From NCBI RefSeq assembly GCF_029873635.1, contig NC_080425.1, positions 43,046,402 to 43,110,401 of the forward strand: DNA of 64,000 nt, given 5' to 3'. This stretch comes from Malania oleifera (lineage: Eukaryota; Streptophyta; Magnoliopsida; Santalales; Ximeniaceae). A model generated the notes under the pieces. The model was given only the letters and a program-made list of their open reading frames with translations. It had not been told where the DNA came from and ran no database searches. This document shows, in pieces, positions 34,541-46,902 of the stretch (position 1 is its first letter; the number at the start of each line of letters is the position of its first letter). Position numbers and translations under genes: made by a program.

Positions 34541-34842
34541 TACATCTTATGCATTGCCTTGCATTTCACGCATTACCATAAATCTTATGCATCGCCATGC
34601 ATTGCATGCATTACCTACATTTCATGCATTACCATACATCTTATGCATTGCCATGCATTTCACGCATTACCATACATCTTATGCATCGCCATGCATTTCA
34701 TGCATTACCCTATATTTCACACATTACCACACATCTTATGCATTGCCATGCATTTCATGTATTACCATGCATCTCATGCATTGTCTTGCATTTCACACAT
34801 TACCATACATCTCATGCATCACCATTGTGCGTTTCATACATT
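34541..34842 (+). repeat. 38-base tandem array in the Tat-1 3' region
   Basis: About seven units of roughly 38 bases (TACCATACATCTTATGCAT plus TGCCATGCATTTCATGCAT), some shortened. All three frames stay open across it (Cys/Ile/His-rich), an artefact of the repeat. Tat-2 has a single related copy at about 63559-63590. Confidence 0.8.
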
Positions 34843-35285
34843 ACAAAAAAAATAAAAAATAAAAAAATAAAAAATGCATACATATAATCACAAGTTAGTA
34901 ACATGCATATCAATAGCAACATATCACTGCATTCTAGCATCATAAGTAACATGCATACATATAGCAGCATATCATTGCATTCTAGCATCACAAGCAGCAT
35001 TAGAGCACCCTTCATACTTGTCTTGTTGAATAAGCTTTCAAATGATCATTTGACTAAGCGATTCCTACTGTGCTAATATCTGAGCTAGGGTAGCTGACCC
35101 CAAGCGCACATTGATTCACTTGGAAACTGGGGCAGTTGACTCCAGACACACATTGATTTATTTTGAAACTGGGGCAACAAATCTCAAAGACAAAGGATTC
35201 ATTCATTGACATTAGAACCTTACCCCAAGTGCATTTTCCAAATAGAGTACCATTTTCCAAACGTTGCTTGCACACCTTGTTACTG
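34843..35285 (+). mobile_element. Tat-1 3' untranslated region between arrays
   Basis: Non-coding. Two direct repeats of about 45 bases at about 34900-35000 contain GCATTCTAGCATCA. Two GAAACTGGGGCA segments at about 35122 and 35166 resemble the AAACTGGGGCAG of Tat-2 at 62634. Confidence 0.6.
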
Positions 35286-36090
35286 GTTAAGATGGCTAGA
35301 TCATTGTATCCCTACGGCTCAGATTCTTACATTCGAAGCAAGCCATCATTGTGTCTCATGGCTGGATCATCGTATCCTTATGACTTGGATTCTTACATTT
35401 GAAGCAAGCCATCATTGTGTCTCATGGTTGGATCATCGTATCCCTATGGCTCGAATTCTTACATTCGAAGCAAGCCATCATTGTGTCTCATGGTTGGATC
35501 ATCGTATTCCTACGGCTCAGATTCTTACATTCAAAGCAAGCCATTATTGTGTCCCATGGCTGGATCATCTTATCCCTATGGCTCGGATTCTTACATTCGA
35601 AGCAAGCCATCATTGTGTCTCATAGGTGGATCATCGTATCCCTACGACTCAGATTCTTACATTCGAAGCAAGCCATCATTGTGTCCCATGACTAGATCAT
35701 CGTATCCCTATGGCTTGGATTCTTACATTCGAAGCAAGCCATCATTGTGTCCCATGGCTAGATTATCGTATCCCTATGGCTCGGATTCTTACATTCGAAG
35801 CAAGCCATCATTGTGTCCCATGGCTGGATCATCGTATCCTTACGGTTCGGATTCTTACATTTGAAGCAAGCCATCATTATATCCCATGGCTGGATCATCG
35901 TATCCCTATAACTCGGATTCTTACATTCGAAGCGAGCCATCATTGTGTCCTATGGCTGGATCATCGTATCCCTACGGCTCAGATTCTTACATTCGAAGCA
36001 AGCCATCATTGTGTCACATGGTTTAGATCATCGTATCCCTACGGCTCGGATTCTTACATTCGCAGCAAGCCATCCTTGTGTACCTCAACA
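35286..36090 (+). repeat. 66-base tandem array in the Tat-1 3' region
   Basis: Twelve units with GATCAT starts at 35299, 35365, 35431, 35497, 35563, 35629, 35695 and onward every 66 bases to 36026 (last step 67). The core CTATGGCTCGGATTCTTACA is homologous to the 45-base unit of Tat-2 (63741-64000). As 66 is a multiple of three, frames stay open across the array and give a 22-residue repeat rich in Ser and Tyr; I do not regard it as coding. Confidence 0.85.
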
Positions 36091-36270
36091 TGGATTCTTA
36101 CATTTAGTATGAATCGTCCTTGGTTGGCAGAAATAAACAACTCTTGATTAACCTGAAAAGCTATAGGGAGTTGAATGGCTTGGCTAAAATAGGTGTCTTT
36201 TATCTTTACAGGCTTGTTGCTACAAAAAACGTAGGAGAGTTCCTACCGTTACATTGAAGCAACCAAGCCT

Positions 36271-36285
36271 ACAAAGAGGGGCAGC
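36271..36285 (+). other. Polypurine tract of Tat-1
   Basis: ACAAAGAGGGGCAGC immediately precedes the TGTAGACACC start of the 3' LTR, as expected of the plus-strand primer. The preceding 180 bases are the non-repetitive end of the 3' untranslated region. Confidence 0.7.
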
Positions 36286-36640
36286 TGTAGACACCCTATT
36301 TTTGTCCTAGCCAAATAGAACAAAAGGTATATTCTTATTTTCATTAATATTATTATTATTACCTTATTAATATTATTATTATTTTATTATCACTATTATT
36401 TTTATTCTTATTATTAGTATTTTTATTATCTTTATTTTATTATTACTTTCTTATAATTATTTGTATTATTTATTATTATTATTTTGGATATATTATTATT
36501 ATTACTATTTTCATATATTATTATTATTACTTTATTATTATTTTTATTATTTTGCTATTATTATTATTATGATTATTATTATTATTATTAATTATTATTA
36601 ATTATTACTTTTAATATTAGTATTATTACTTTATTTACTA

Positions 36641-36705
<65 letters not shown>

Positions 36706-39112
36706 CATTATTACTGTATCTATTATTACCATAAAAGTATAAAAAGAATAAGAAAAAAAAGGAAAAGAAAAGAAGAATTTTTAGGATTTTGTTTTATAAA
36801 TAGGAATGCACATGGCAGAGGCCAAACGGGGGCCACAACGCAGGCCAAGAGCCCATGTTCTTCTTCTTCTTCTTCTTCCTATGGAGTCTCCTGCAACTCA
36901 CAACCATTCTTGCTCTTTCCCATCTTCTCTCCTTCTCTCGGCGCACCCTGAATCCATCTTCCCTGCCTCCCTCTGCCTCTCTGCTCATTTCCAAAACTCC
37001 CTCCACGCCAGTCATCCCGCAGCACCGACTAGTCCGACGTCTCCTCTGAACCCAGCGCCAACAACTCTGCAGCACTGCACCACCAGAGTTCCCCTGCTTT
37101 TCGACCACAAACTGCTGAAACCCGAACCAGTAGGCCTCCCTGCCGCCAGCTTCCCCTGAAGTTGCCCTTCGTAGTAGAACCAGCAGCAACGCCATATCCA
37201 TCCTCAGTCATCTTCAGCCACCGCTGCAGCACTCCGGCCACCGGCTAGTTTTCCTTGGCTCCACCGCTGTTACACCAGCCCCCCAGGACCTCCAACCACC
37301 ATTACAGCCCAGTTCCAGCAAAACCATCACAACACAGCTCCTCCTCAACCAGCAGGTATATATATATATATGTATATATTTTTATGATTATTATATGCAT
37401 GTCATGTATGTCTTATTTTTTAGTCAGTATGCATATATTGATATTGTGATTGTTAATATTATTTTCTGATTGTTTTATTCTTTTTGGGTGCAGGATTTTT
37501 GCTCATATTTAAATTTGTATTGTTTTTGTTTAAAAATATTTAATACTAATTGTTTTATTCTTTTTTTGGGTGCAGGATTTTTGTTCACATTTAAATTTTT
37601 ATTGTTTTTGTTCAATAATATTTAATGCTAATTGATTTATTCTTCTTGGGTGCAGAATTTTTGTTCATATTTAAATCTTCATTGTTTTTATTTATGCATA
37701 TTAAATACTAATTGATTTATTCTTCTTGGGTGCAGAATTTTTGTTCATATTTAAATCTTTATTGTTTTATTTATGCATATTAAATACTAATTGATTTATT
37801 TTTCTTGGGTGAAGGATTTTTGTTCATATTAGATACTTGTTTGATATTTAAATAGTATTATTGAATTTATAGCTCTTTAGGGTATGTTGTAATATTGTTG
37901 TTTATTGGTATTTTTGTCATGTATATATTTAGGTAATATTGTGGTATATTATTTCATATTATTTTTGTTACGGTTTATTAGGTTATAAGGTTGTTATGCA
38001 TATATGATTTAGGTACCTTAGGGTTTATGATATTGTTTCTGTTATCATGTATATACTATAATTCATTATTTTGTATTATACGTAATATAATAGTCTACCA
38101 TGTAATATTTTATTATTATTATCATGTTAACTGTTTAGGATTATATATCGAATTTGATTTGATTTATTACTATAAGTCTAGAAGTTACCATACTGATTTT
38201 TTGCATATTAGTAATAGCTTGAATAAGTTTCCATAAGTTCATTATTTGCTTCCCTTTAATTTGATTTGTTTTATTAATTGGTTGCTTATATACGCATGTA
38301 TTGTATCTTTAATGGGGTATCAATATTAAGGTAAATAAAATATGTATAATACTATTACCACAAATATTGTTATTATTCCTATCATTACTTATTATTATCC
38401 TTGTCATTTATTACTTACTATTATTATCATATCTATTATTTACTATTATCATTTATTCGTCGCAATATTAATATGATATTATCAGTGTAGGACTATTATT
38501 ATAGTAATATGTTTTTTATTGTTGTCAATATTGTCATCACTTTTAATTAGTACTAATGTTAAATATATTTAGTATTTTTGTTCCTTGGGTATATTTATAT
38601 TTTGTATCATGTATTATGATATTTATTTTTATTATTTTATAGTATTATGTATTTTCGTGTATATTTATCCCTATGATTTTAATGCTAGGGTGTGAGCTTT
38701 TGGGCTTTACGTACCCTTAGTTCTGAGGGAATATGTAAATATTTATATATTACACATATTTTTGTATTATTTATTTATTTATTCATTTCGCATGTGTATT
38801 AGTAAATTCACTAGAGGAGTAATTTTAAAGACTTACTACATTAACTTAGGGATAATTCCAAATTAATTAGGTACCGTTTGTAAGAACGGGTGTGTAGAGG
38901 GTGCTCGTAGGTTCCCCTCGCTTAAACGAACTCCTGAGCCCAACTCTGGTAACATAAACCCATTCTACCCTTAACGAGGTAGTAATCATGTGTTCTGACC
39001 ACACTAAAAGGTTAGTGGCGACTCTGATATTCCTATTGTCTTTTCTTGAAAATATTAAACCACATTTTTTATTTCGCTGCCCGGGGCATGCGCACGCTGG
39101 GACGTCGCGACA
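36286..39112 (+). mobile_element. 3' LTR of Tat-1 (Tat/Ogre-type gypsy)
   Basis: 2827 bp from TGTAGACACCC to GGGACGTCGCGACA, matching both ends of the Tat-2 LTR. An ATT-rich tract of about 390 bases (36335-36725) precedes TATAAATA at 36795-36802. A pyrimidine/GC-rich transcribed part (36810-37340) follows, then AT-rich DNA in which 37470-37850 has four degenerate repeats of about 90 bases containing TTCTTNTTGGGTGCAG. The rest of Tat-1, apart from its 3' region, is missing. Open frames inside the LTR are chance. Confidence 0.85.
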
Positions 39113-39474
39113 TTAGGCATCAGGTAAGAATCATTTGTATACACGAGAAGTTTGGGAATTTTAAAAATTTCGGCAGCATGTCATTTGAAAATAAGACATT
39201 TCCCCAAAATTCCTATATAAAAATGACCTGTTTTGAGTTTTGAAGACCTAATCAGTTTATCCACAACTAGGCAACTCAAACAGTTTCAGTATGATCAAGA
39301 TATAAAAACATAAGTGCAATCCTCATCATGCAGTAAATGTGAGAGTTATGCATTGCAAAACATAATCAATTTCATAAAGTTCAAGCCAATAAAAGTTATC
39401 AACAGTTATATTAGTTGTTAGACATTTAAAATTATTTGAGCGCTCCCCCTGAATTTATACAAACTATGAAATAT
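39113..39474 (-). mobile_element. 3' untranslated DNA of copia-2, continued
   Basis: Non-coding DNA between the Tat-1 LTR and the copia RNase H remnant. It holds a GCTCCCCCTGAATTT segment near 39440, comparable to GCTCCCCCTAACAAT at 34440. It fits as the continuation of the copia-2 3' region split by Tat-1. Confidence 0.6.
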
Positions 39475-39722
39475 CTAGCAGGCATCTCTACTATGCATGA
39501 GACCTAATTCACATCTAATTTGTATGAACCTATCTTTTGGAAGTGGTTTTGTAAAAATGTCCACCCACTGCTCATTAGTGCATACAAAGTCAAGAGCCAC
39601 ATCCCCTTTCTGCACATGATCACAAAGGAAATGATGTTTAATTTCGATATGTATAGTTCGTGAATGTGAGATAGGATTTTTAGAGATGTTGATTGCACTA
39701 GTATTATCACATTTAATCGGGT
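39475..39722 (-). pseudogene. copia RNase H C-terminus (copia-2)
   Basis: The minus strand reads from a KCDN-type acidic site through INISKNPISHSRT and WVDIFTKPL to a stop at 39475-39477. It is close to copia-1 573-800 but a separate copy. The frame breaks at 39722, where CACTA copy 2 sequence begins, so the rest of pol is gone. Confidence 0.75.
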
Positions 39723-42558
39723 TAGGAGTTCAACTTTATGTTCGCTATATGCAATAGTAGTACATGTTAATGTCAAGTAAGTATATAATTATGCATATGT
39801 AAATACAATGCAAAGTAAGGAGTTTGGAACCATGTACTCGATATATGGAACAGTTTCATCACAATTGTTGAGGACGTAAAAATGAGCCTTTTCTAGGTTG
39901 TCCATACCAATGAAATCGTAAACTTGTGCACCGAAAGGCCGAATATTTTCTCAAAATATAGAGCTGCTGGGTTCTTCATCTTCAACATTAATAGCATGAA
40001 CGTCTACATTTTGCTCATCACGAGTGAATATTGTGTCAATATCATGTAGATACATTGAGCAAAATGCAAGACATTCACTGTCAATGTACACCTCAATGAT
40101 TGAACCTTCTAGTCGTGCCTTATTGTGCACATATCCCTTCAAAGTGGACAAGAACCTGTGCATTTTACGTAGCATTATAGACTTGTAGACACAATAAAGA
40201 AAAAAAAAATTCAAACAGGGAAATCACGTGACCATTATACAAGGACTTTATACTTTACCTCTTAATAGGATACATCCAACGATATTGAACCGGTCCTCCA
40301 ATTATGGCCTCCCTTGGTAAATGGATAGCTAGGTGGACCATCACATCAAAGAATGCTGGCGAAACAATTTTCTCCAGCTTGAATAGTATGTTCACGATGT
40401 CATCCTCTAACTGTTCAAGTACCTTTACGCTCAATTTTCTTAAGCACAACTATTGAAAAAAGAATCTCAGCTCAATCAGTACTGAGCAAACATCTTCAGT
40501 CAAGTGTCCACAAAGGAAAACGGGTAGAACCCGTTGTAGAAGGACGTGACAGTCATGACTTTTCATTCCTAGAATCTTCCCTTCCTTCATGTTTATGCAT
40601 TGAGCTATGTTCGATGCATATCCATCGGGGAACTTCACTGATTTCAGCCATTCAAAGAATTTATTCTTCCATCCTTCAAAAATGTGTAACAAGCTGATGG
40701 CATGAGAATTTTTTACCCATCACGAAACAGGTGCAGCTTAGGTTGTATTCCCATGTCTTCCATATCTCAACGAACATTTTCGGTGTCCTTTGTCTTCCCA
40801 TTTATATCGAGTAATGTGCCAATGAAATTCTCACAAATGTTCTTTTCGATGTGCATGACATCCAAGTTGTGGCATAATAAAAGATCTTTCCAATATGGTA
40901 ACTCGAAGAAGATGCTTCTCTTTGTCCAATTCAACTCCCATTCAGCGCGTTTTCTTTTTCTACTAGTCGGTGGTTTCCCACATTTCACATCTCCGATCAA
41001 CCTTAGCTGGTTTAATATCTCTTCCCCACTTAGCCGCTTTGGCAGTGACCTTCATTCAGGTTTTCCATTAAAGCTTCAAACACCACGAGTCCTCCAAGGA
41101 TGTCCAATTCGTAGAAAATGGCGATGACACATAAAGCATAACTTGCGGCTATGCTTCAAGGATAAGGACCCAACATCCTTATTATATACTGGGCATGCTA
41201 AGTAACCTTTTGTGCTCCAACTTGATAGGTTGTTGTATGCGGGGAAATCATTAATTGTCCACAAGACTATAGCATGCATCCGAAATGTTGTCTTGGTTTC
41301 CACATCGAATGTCTCCACTCCTTTTTCCTATAATTCTTTCAACTCGTCAATTAATGGAACCAGCTAAACATCAATATCATTACCAGGTGCTCTCGGTCCA
41401 TGAATCAGAAGAGACATATAAATGAAAGGTTCTTTCATACATCGCCATGACGACATATTGTATGACATCATCATAACTGGCCACATGCTATATGGGTTGG
41501 TTATGTTACCAAAAGGATTGAACCCATCTGAAGCAAGGCCAAGTCTAATGTTGCGAGGATCACTAGCAAACCACAAATGCATTTTATCAAATTCAACCCA
41601 AGCTTCGGAGTCCGTTGGATGGCTAAAGGTGTTTCCATCTTGAAGACGTTTCTCTTGATGCCATCTCATATCTGTAGTAGTCTTTTTGCACATATACAAT
41701 CGTTGCAGCCACGAGATTAATGGACAATATCACAAAACTTTTTTGGGGATCTTTTTACCCTTTTTCTGATTAGTTGTATACCTCAATTCACCACATTCTG
41801 GGCACTCGTTCACATTTTCATGTTCACCATAAAAGAGTGCACAATCATACCTACACACATGTATTAGAGTGTAACCGAGACCCAATTCACGCATGTATGT
41901 CTTCGCCTCATATAAAAACTTGGGAAGTGTTTCACCCTCCGGCAGTGCTGCCTTAATGAGGCTTAAATGTATGTTGAATGCACTCTGAGATAACCTATGC
42001 ATTTTCCTTGCATGAAGCAACTTTATCGGAAACTCTAATTTTGAGAACTTTTTACAGTTTGGATATAGGGGCACCCATGCATCCCTCATGAGATTAGCAA
42101 ATGGTTTACCGAGTCGATTCAACATACTAGGATCGCAAGGTATGGTACCCGCTGAAGTAGTTTCATCACCAGTACGCGACACACTGACATCACCTGTGTC
42201 CACTATAATCCCCCTTTGCAATTCACCTAACATTTTGATTAACCCTTCCAAACGTGTATCACCACCTACTATATTTGCCCCCTCATTTTCATCGTCATCA
42301 TTATCGCTCTGAACTACGTAATCTTCACCGTGGAACACCCATCTTGTGTACCTTTTCCCCATTCCAAAGTGTAACAAATGTGAATGGACCATATCAATGT
42401 GTTTGAATGTTATGTTTTGGAATTTTTTGCAAGGATACCTTATTCTACTGGCTCTGTCTGCATGAGGACACGCGAACTCTATGAAATCATGTACCCCTTT
42501 TCGTGTATTCTGGAAAAAACCTACTCTGAGCGTTCATCCAACTCTTATCCATGTTCAT
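39723..42558 (-). pseudogene. CACTA tnp2-like transposase (copy 2)
   Basis: An En/Spm-type transposase gene with ATG at 42556-42558. Parts in order: N-terminal transposase-associated domain (frameshifted near 42470); 41730-42392 (220 codons, GYTLIHVCRYDCALFYGEHE); 41364-41699; 41076-41318 with ACPVYNKDVGSLSL; 40767-41000 with the LDVMHIEKNICEN motif; 40450-40692; 40255-40449 ending YPIKR; and, after an intron, 39951-40155 with FLSTLKGYVHNKARLEGS. About six frameshifts or stops break it. It is collinear with copy 1 but has none of its LTR insertions. The last 3' bases adjoin copia-2 at 39722. Confidence 0.85.
40156..40258 (-). other. Intron in the transposase gene (copy 2)
   Basis: On the minus strand the exon ends AAGAG/GTAAAG and the next begins CACAG/GTTCTTGTCC. 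Removing the 103 bases joins YPIK and FLSTLKG in frame at the place where Tnp2 relatives continue smoothly. The intron has a T-rich 3' part. Splicing is inferred. Confidence 0.7.
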
Positions 42559-44508
42559 TAATTACCCTATAATATGTTCAAGTAAATGGTGTTCATTATA
42601 TTCTCATAATGTTTATCATGCATGCATCGTGAATCCTATAATCAACCATCATACTCTAAAGGGTACGGATCTTATCCCATTTAGGAATGTTGCATTTACA
42701 TTGTGATCAATTGCTCAAATTCCTTCGTCGTAGTCGTTATAAATTTTGGCAGCATCTCCCTAAGGCTCTCCAAGTACACGAGATGAGGGAAGTGAAAATT
42801 TTGCCAGTTTTCCATCACTAACAAATTGTCACGACACCTCACTATGCACCCAAAGAACACAAGTAGAGACGCGCTCGAAATATATAATGACAATTGACAA
42901 AACGTGAACGATGATAACAATGTAAATACAACTTCCTGAACTGTCCACATTGGACAATCCAATAATGGTTGAAATACAAACATTATTAATCGTAAGTGAA
43001 ACAAATAATTAACATGTTCAAGTGATTACTAGTCAACATAGTATGACTAATAATCAATTGAAATATAATAATTGATTTGTCTCACATGTACAATTAGGAA
43101 TGAATGTATAGTAACCGTTCTTGGATGGGTCTAAGCTTCAATGAATACATGAAGTTGAAAAAAAAAAACATGCAAGGGGCTACGATTTCGGGCTTTGGTT
43201 TTGAGGAATATAAGACTTATCTATGCGTTGTATGTACCCATTTATTTTTTTAATAATATGTGTAAGGACGATCAAATTTTTCTAATGCAATGGATGACTT
43301 AAAATGACATTTTTTTCAAAGTGTAAACACAATAAAATAGCATTATTCCATCACCTTGAAGAAAAATAATACAATTTCACTAAAAGTTTGTCTCTCATTT
43401 ATTGTTTAATTTTATAGTTCCAATTTTACAAGCAATTACAGAAAAGACACATCTTGCTTTCCTATTTTTTTTGAATTTGTATAGGAGAGTTGAAAAGAAA
43501 TCCTTTTATTATTTTCTAAAATTTTAGTTAATTATATAATTTATTAAAAATTAAAAACAAGTCTTTTATTGTTATTTGAAAATCTAGAAGTGGAGCATGA
43601 AAAATATTTTCAACAACTAAATAAGCTCTTCATCATTTTCTACCATTTTCATACAAATCTTGTAAAATTGAAAATTGTGTTGACATTTTTATAATTCTTT
43701 GAAAACTAAAAAAGAAAAAAAAATTATTTTTCGCAACTAAATAGCCAAGCCCTAAATAATTAAAATATACCACATTATTTTTCATTTTTTCAAGATATAT
43801 TTATAAAATCTAGAAAACAAGAAAAATTTTCTATACGAATTAAATTTGAAAAACTAGAAAATAAGGTGATGTTTTTTGTTATTATTTGAAAGATTGAAAC
43901 TAAAATTTTAAGAATATGTAAAACTATTTTTCATAAATGAAAATGACATCATTATTATTTTTAAAATACCAAAAATTAAAAACAAGGTAATTTTTCCTAG
44001 TTCTTTGAAAAATGGAAACAAGATTGTTTTGCAAAGACATGCCCCTAATATTTCAAGACCAAAAAACGAAACCCTCGTTAATATTTAATAAAGAAACTTA
44101 AAATTAGAAACTATATAATCATTCATCTAGAAATTTTAAAATGCTTTTAAGTTAGATGAGATGATTCCTACTTTAAGCTAGCCCTCATATTAATTATAGT
44201 TAATTATATTTTTAAACTATAATGCTAGTCACTTTTAAAAAAAAAAAATTTATTATTTTGTTTACTATTCCAAAAAATATAAATTAAAATTTTTTTATAA
44301 TAGCCTCTATTTGTTAGACAGATAAACCCAGCTTAGATTCATCCAAAAAATGGGTCACGAATTCGATTTAAACCAATAAATCACTAATGAGTACTGGCCC
44401 GTTTTCTCACTCCCAGATTGACGCCACTAGTGGAAGTGTGTTTTGGAAGGAACTCTGGTCTGGGTGCCTGCCTGCATGCTGTTTGATGGCCAAGCTACAT
44501 TACAAATG

Positions 44509-44510
<2 letters not shown>

Positions 44511-44540
<30 letters not shown>
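44511..44540. repeat. (CTA)10 microsatellite
   Basis: Ten perfect CTA units, followed 20 bases later by the (TA)n tract. Confidence 0.95.
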
Positions 44541-44557
44541 GTAAAGTTGTACATTGT

Positions 44558-44560
<3 letters not shown>

Positions 44561-44601
<41 letters not shown>
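44561..44601. repeat. (TA)n microsatellite
   Basis: About twenty perfect TA units. Confidence 0.95.
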
Positions 44602-44604
<3 letters not shown>

Positions 44605-46009
44605 TATTTGGTATTCAAATAAATAAGAGTTTCGATGTAAGATATAAATAAATCACTAGTTGTATAATTGAGGCAAAACAAAAAGTAAATTTTTTCTATT
44701 AAATACAATCATAACTAAGTTGGAAATGGCGAGAAATTAAACACAAAATATAATAATCACATCAAACACAAAAATGTGTCAATTTATACTATGAATTAGA
44801 AATTGTCAGCATCATGTTCATGAAACTGATACCTAAGGTTATGAAAAATCTTGTACTTTGTAATTTGTTGTTAGCTCGAAAAGCTATATATAATGGAGGG
44901 GCATATTGGGGGAACGCTTCTACTAATCCAATCTGTGCAATATTGACACTTTGTATGGAACAATTTATTTACCATAAAACACATGAATTGGATTCACTTT
45001 GGTATGAACTTCTTCTTTAGGAATGATTTGAGAAGAATATTCTTGAGGGTGAAGAAGTAGAACCTCATGTAGTCTTGCTCCATTTATTGTTACAATTGTC
45101 AACCCTGGGTGCTCCACCCCCAACCCATTTCACATAAAGAATAAGAAATTGTGTTAAGACCGACCATATCATTGCCAGTGCCTTGCAACATGTCATGAAA
45201 TTACATTTAAAAATGTAAAGATCAGAGTACCAATGGAGTATCGAGTTGTAGTAAGACAAACCATAGCGTCATTACGTGCCTCCGTAAACCATGATGAGAT
45301 GCAATATAGATAATAGTTGATAGTTTAATCATTTGTGAAACTGATTTTGAAAATTCCCACGCCCAAGAAGTTCTTGAGAACCTCAAGAGATTGATAGGGC
45401 TCCAAATTGACTTCCAAAAATCTTCCTGCCAATTTAGCCAAAATACCCCACATATATTAAAGAAGTTGATGGAAAGAAGGATTAACATCCATAAGATTTG
45501 TGATTTGGGAAAATGTGGGCACATATATTAACTTTAGAAAAGGAAGTTGATATTTTCGAGAATCTGGATAAAGGCTAGAAAAACATTGAAGGATGGAGAT
45601 TGAGAATGTTGTCTTAGGGGGACATTATGGGGTACCTCCTAATATATATAATATTTCTATATGTAATCTACATACAAATCTATATAATAATCTATCTCTA
45701 TAAAAGTCCTCAAATCAATTTCTCATGCATGCATGATTCATTCCTACATATCTCTGTTTATATGCATGCATACATACATACAAATATAATTCCATTAACT
45801 AATTAATTAGGTTTTTCTATTTATAATTTATTTTTTCCATTGTCCTAAATAAAACATTATACTTTGTATAATATTATTTTTCCATTTCTACATGTGCTTT
45901 ATTTGATAAATTATCAAGAATGCATTAATAGGCAAAAGATAATCCTTTCATCCCCAAATTGAATACTGCCTAAGTAGGTTTGAAGGGCTTATTTGGAGTT
46001 CCGATCCAT

Positions 46010-46032
46010 ACACACACACACACACACACACA
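46010..46032. repeat. (CA)n microsatellite
   Basis: About eleven perfect units. Confidence 0.95.
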
Positions 46033-46280
46033 TGTACACTTCTGTATAATTAGGAAAAAACTCTCAAACATGATTATCTTTTAGTAATTAATTTGTTTAT
46101 ATTAATATGTGTGTAGCATTTACCAATTCTTATATGTTAGAAATTGAAGTAATATATGTGAGCATGTCATTGTGTTGGAATCAAACATTGAAAGAATAAC
46201 AAAATACATTCAAATTTTTTTTAAATATTCAGTTTATTCTTACAACGTAAATATATGCTTGAAAGTAAAAAGATAAAGGG

Positions 46281-46585
46281 AAAGAAGAACCTTGGCTTTC
46301 GGCTGAGAGCAGCGGGAGACTGGGAGAGAGGATCAATCACTAGAGCAGGATGAGGGGAAGAGGAGGAGCTGGAACAGACTTGTGGTCGATCGAGAGCAGG
46401 GGGAGACTGGGAGAGACAATTGCTGGAGCAGGAGGGGAAGAAGAGGAGTTGGCGCGGTGGCTGGTAGCAGAGAGCAGCGGGAGATCGACTGGGAGCTGTT
46501 CGCGGGAGCAGGCGGCGGGGAAGGGGAAGAAACTAGGAGAAGGAGGAAAAATATCCCGCAGATAGCAATAATAAGGATTTTGGGC
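46281..46585 (-). repeat. GC-rich tandem leader of CACTA copy 2
   Basis: About three degenerate units of roughly 90 bases starting near 46297, 46390 and 46470, each with GAGAGCAGNGGGAGA and GGAGCAGG. On the minus strand the block ends at CCAAG/GTTCTT, a possible splice donor (about 46283). It lies between the AT-rich intron-like DNA and the palindromes, the same layout as copy 1 although the sequence differs. Confidence 0.65.
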
Positions 46586-46902
46586 ATTAGTGACGGTTTC
46601 AAAACCGTCACTACTACTCTTCGTTTATTTTTTTTTGTAAATAACAAAGAATTAGTAACAATTTAAATTCGTCACTAATATAGAAATTTGTCACTAATAA
46701 GAAACGAATAGTGACGAATTTATAAATTCGTCACTAATATTTCCGACATTAGTGACGGTTTCAAAACCGTCACGACTACTCTCCGTTTATTTTTTTTATA
46801 AATAACACAACATTACTGATGGTCTAAATTCGTCACTAATATAGAAATTCGTCACTAATAAGACACCAATGGTGATGAATTTATAAATTCGTCACTAATA
46901 TT
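46586..46902. repeat. Palindrome array, CACTA subterminal repeats (copy 2)
   Basis: Two units of about 160 bases, each with ATTAGTGACGGTTTCAAAAC paired to CCGTCAC, then direct TCGTCACTAATA copies and a final TGACGAATTTATAAATTCGTCA palindrome. Core TTAGTGACG/CGTCACTAA is the same as at 30825-31709. The tip of the element is lost where the Tat-2 LTR starts at 46943. Confidence 0.75.

Larger units (their letters stand above)
42559..46280 (-). mobile_element. CACTA copy 2, AT-rich DNA upstream of the transposase
   Basis: Non-coding, about 3.7 kb between the ATG and the repeat leader; copy 1 has about 3.9 kb once LTR3 is discounted. Homology to copy 1 ends near 43145. Microsatellites lie at 44511-44540 (CTA), 44561-44601 (TA) and 46010-46032 (CA). 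Frames such as 44814-45020 (plus) and 45222-45524 (minus) show no family I recognise and are probably chance. Confidence 0.5.

Noticed and set aside
34554..34887. Three overlapping Cys/His/Ile-rich frames of about 100 codons, suggestive of a metal-binding protein
   Set aside because: All three plus-strand frames are open because the 38-base unit lacks stops; no start or family signal.
35286..36090. CRISPR-like array
   Set aside because: Units are contiguous with no unique spacers, and the context is a plant retrotransposon.
35206..36147. Frames of up to 149 codons with 22-residue repeats
   Set aside because: They follow from a 66-base tandem array in a 3' untranslated region; more than one frame is open.
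36806..37159. 117-codon Pro/Ser-rich frame after a TATA box
   Set aside because: It lies in the GC-rich transcribed part of the Tat-1 LTR; the corresponding part of Tat-2 does not keep the frame.
45222..45524. 100-codon minus-strand frame in copy 2 upstream DNA
   Set aside because: No family recognised, Trp/Phe-rich composition of AT-rich DNA, no counterpart in CACTA copy 1.
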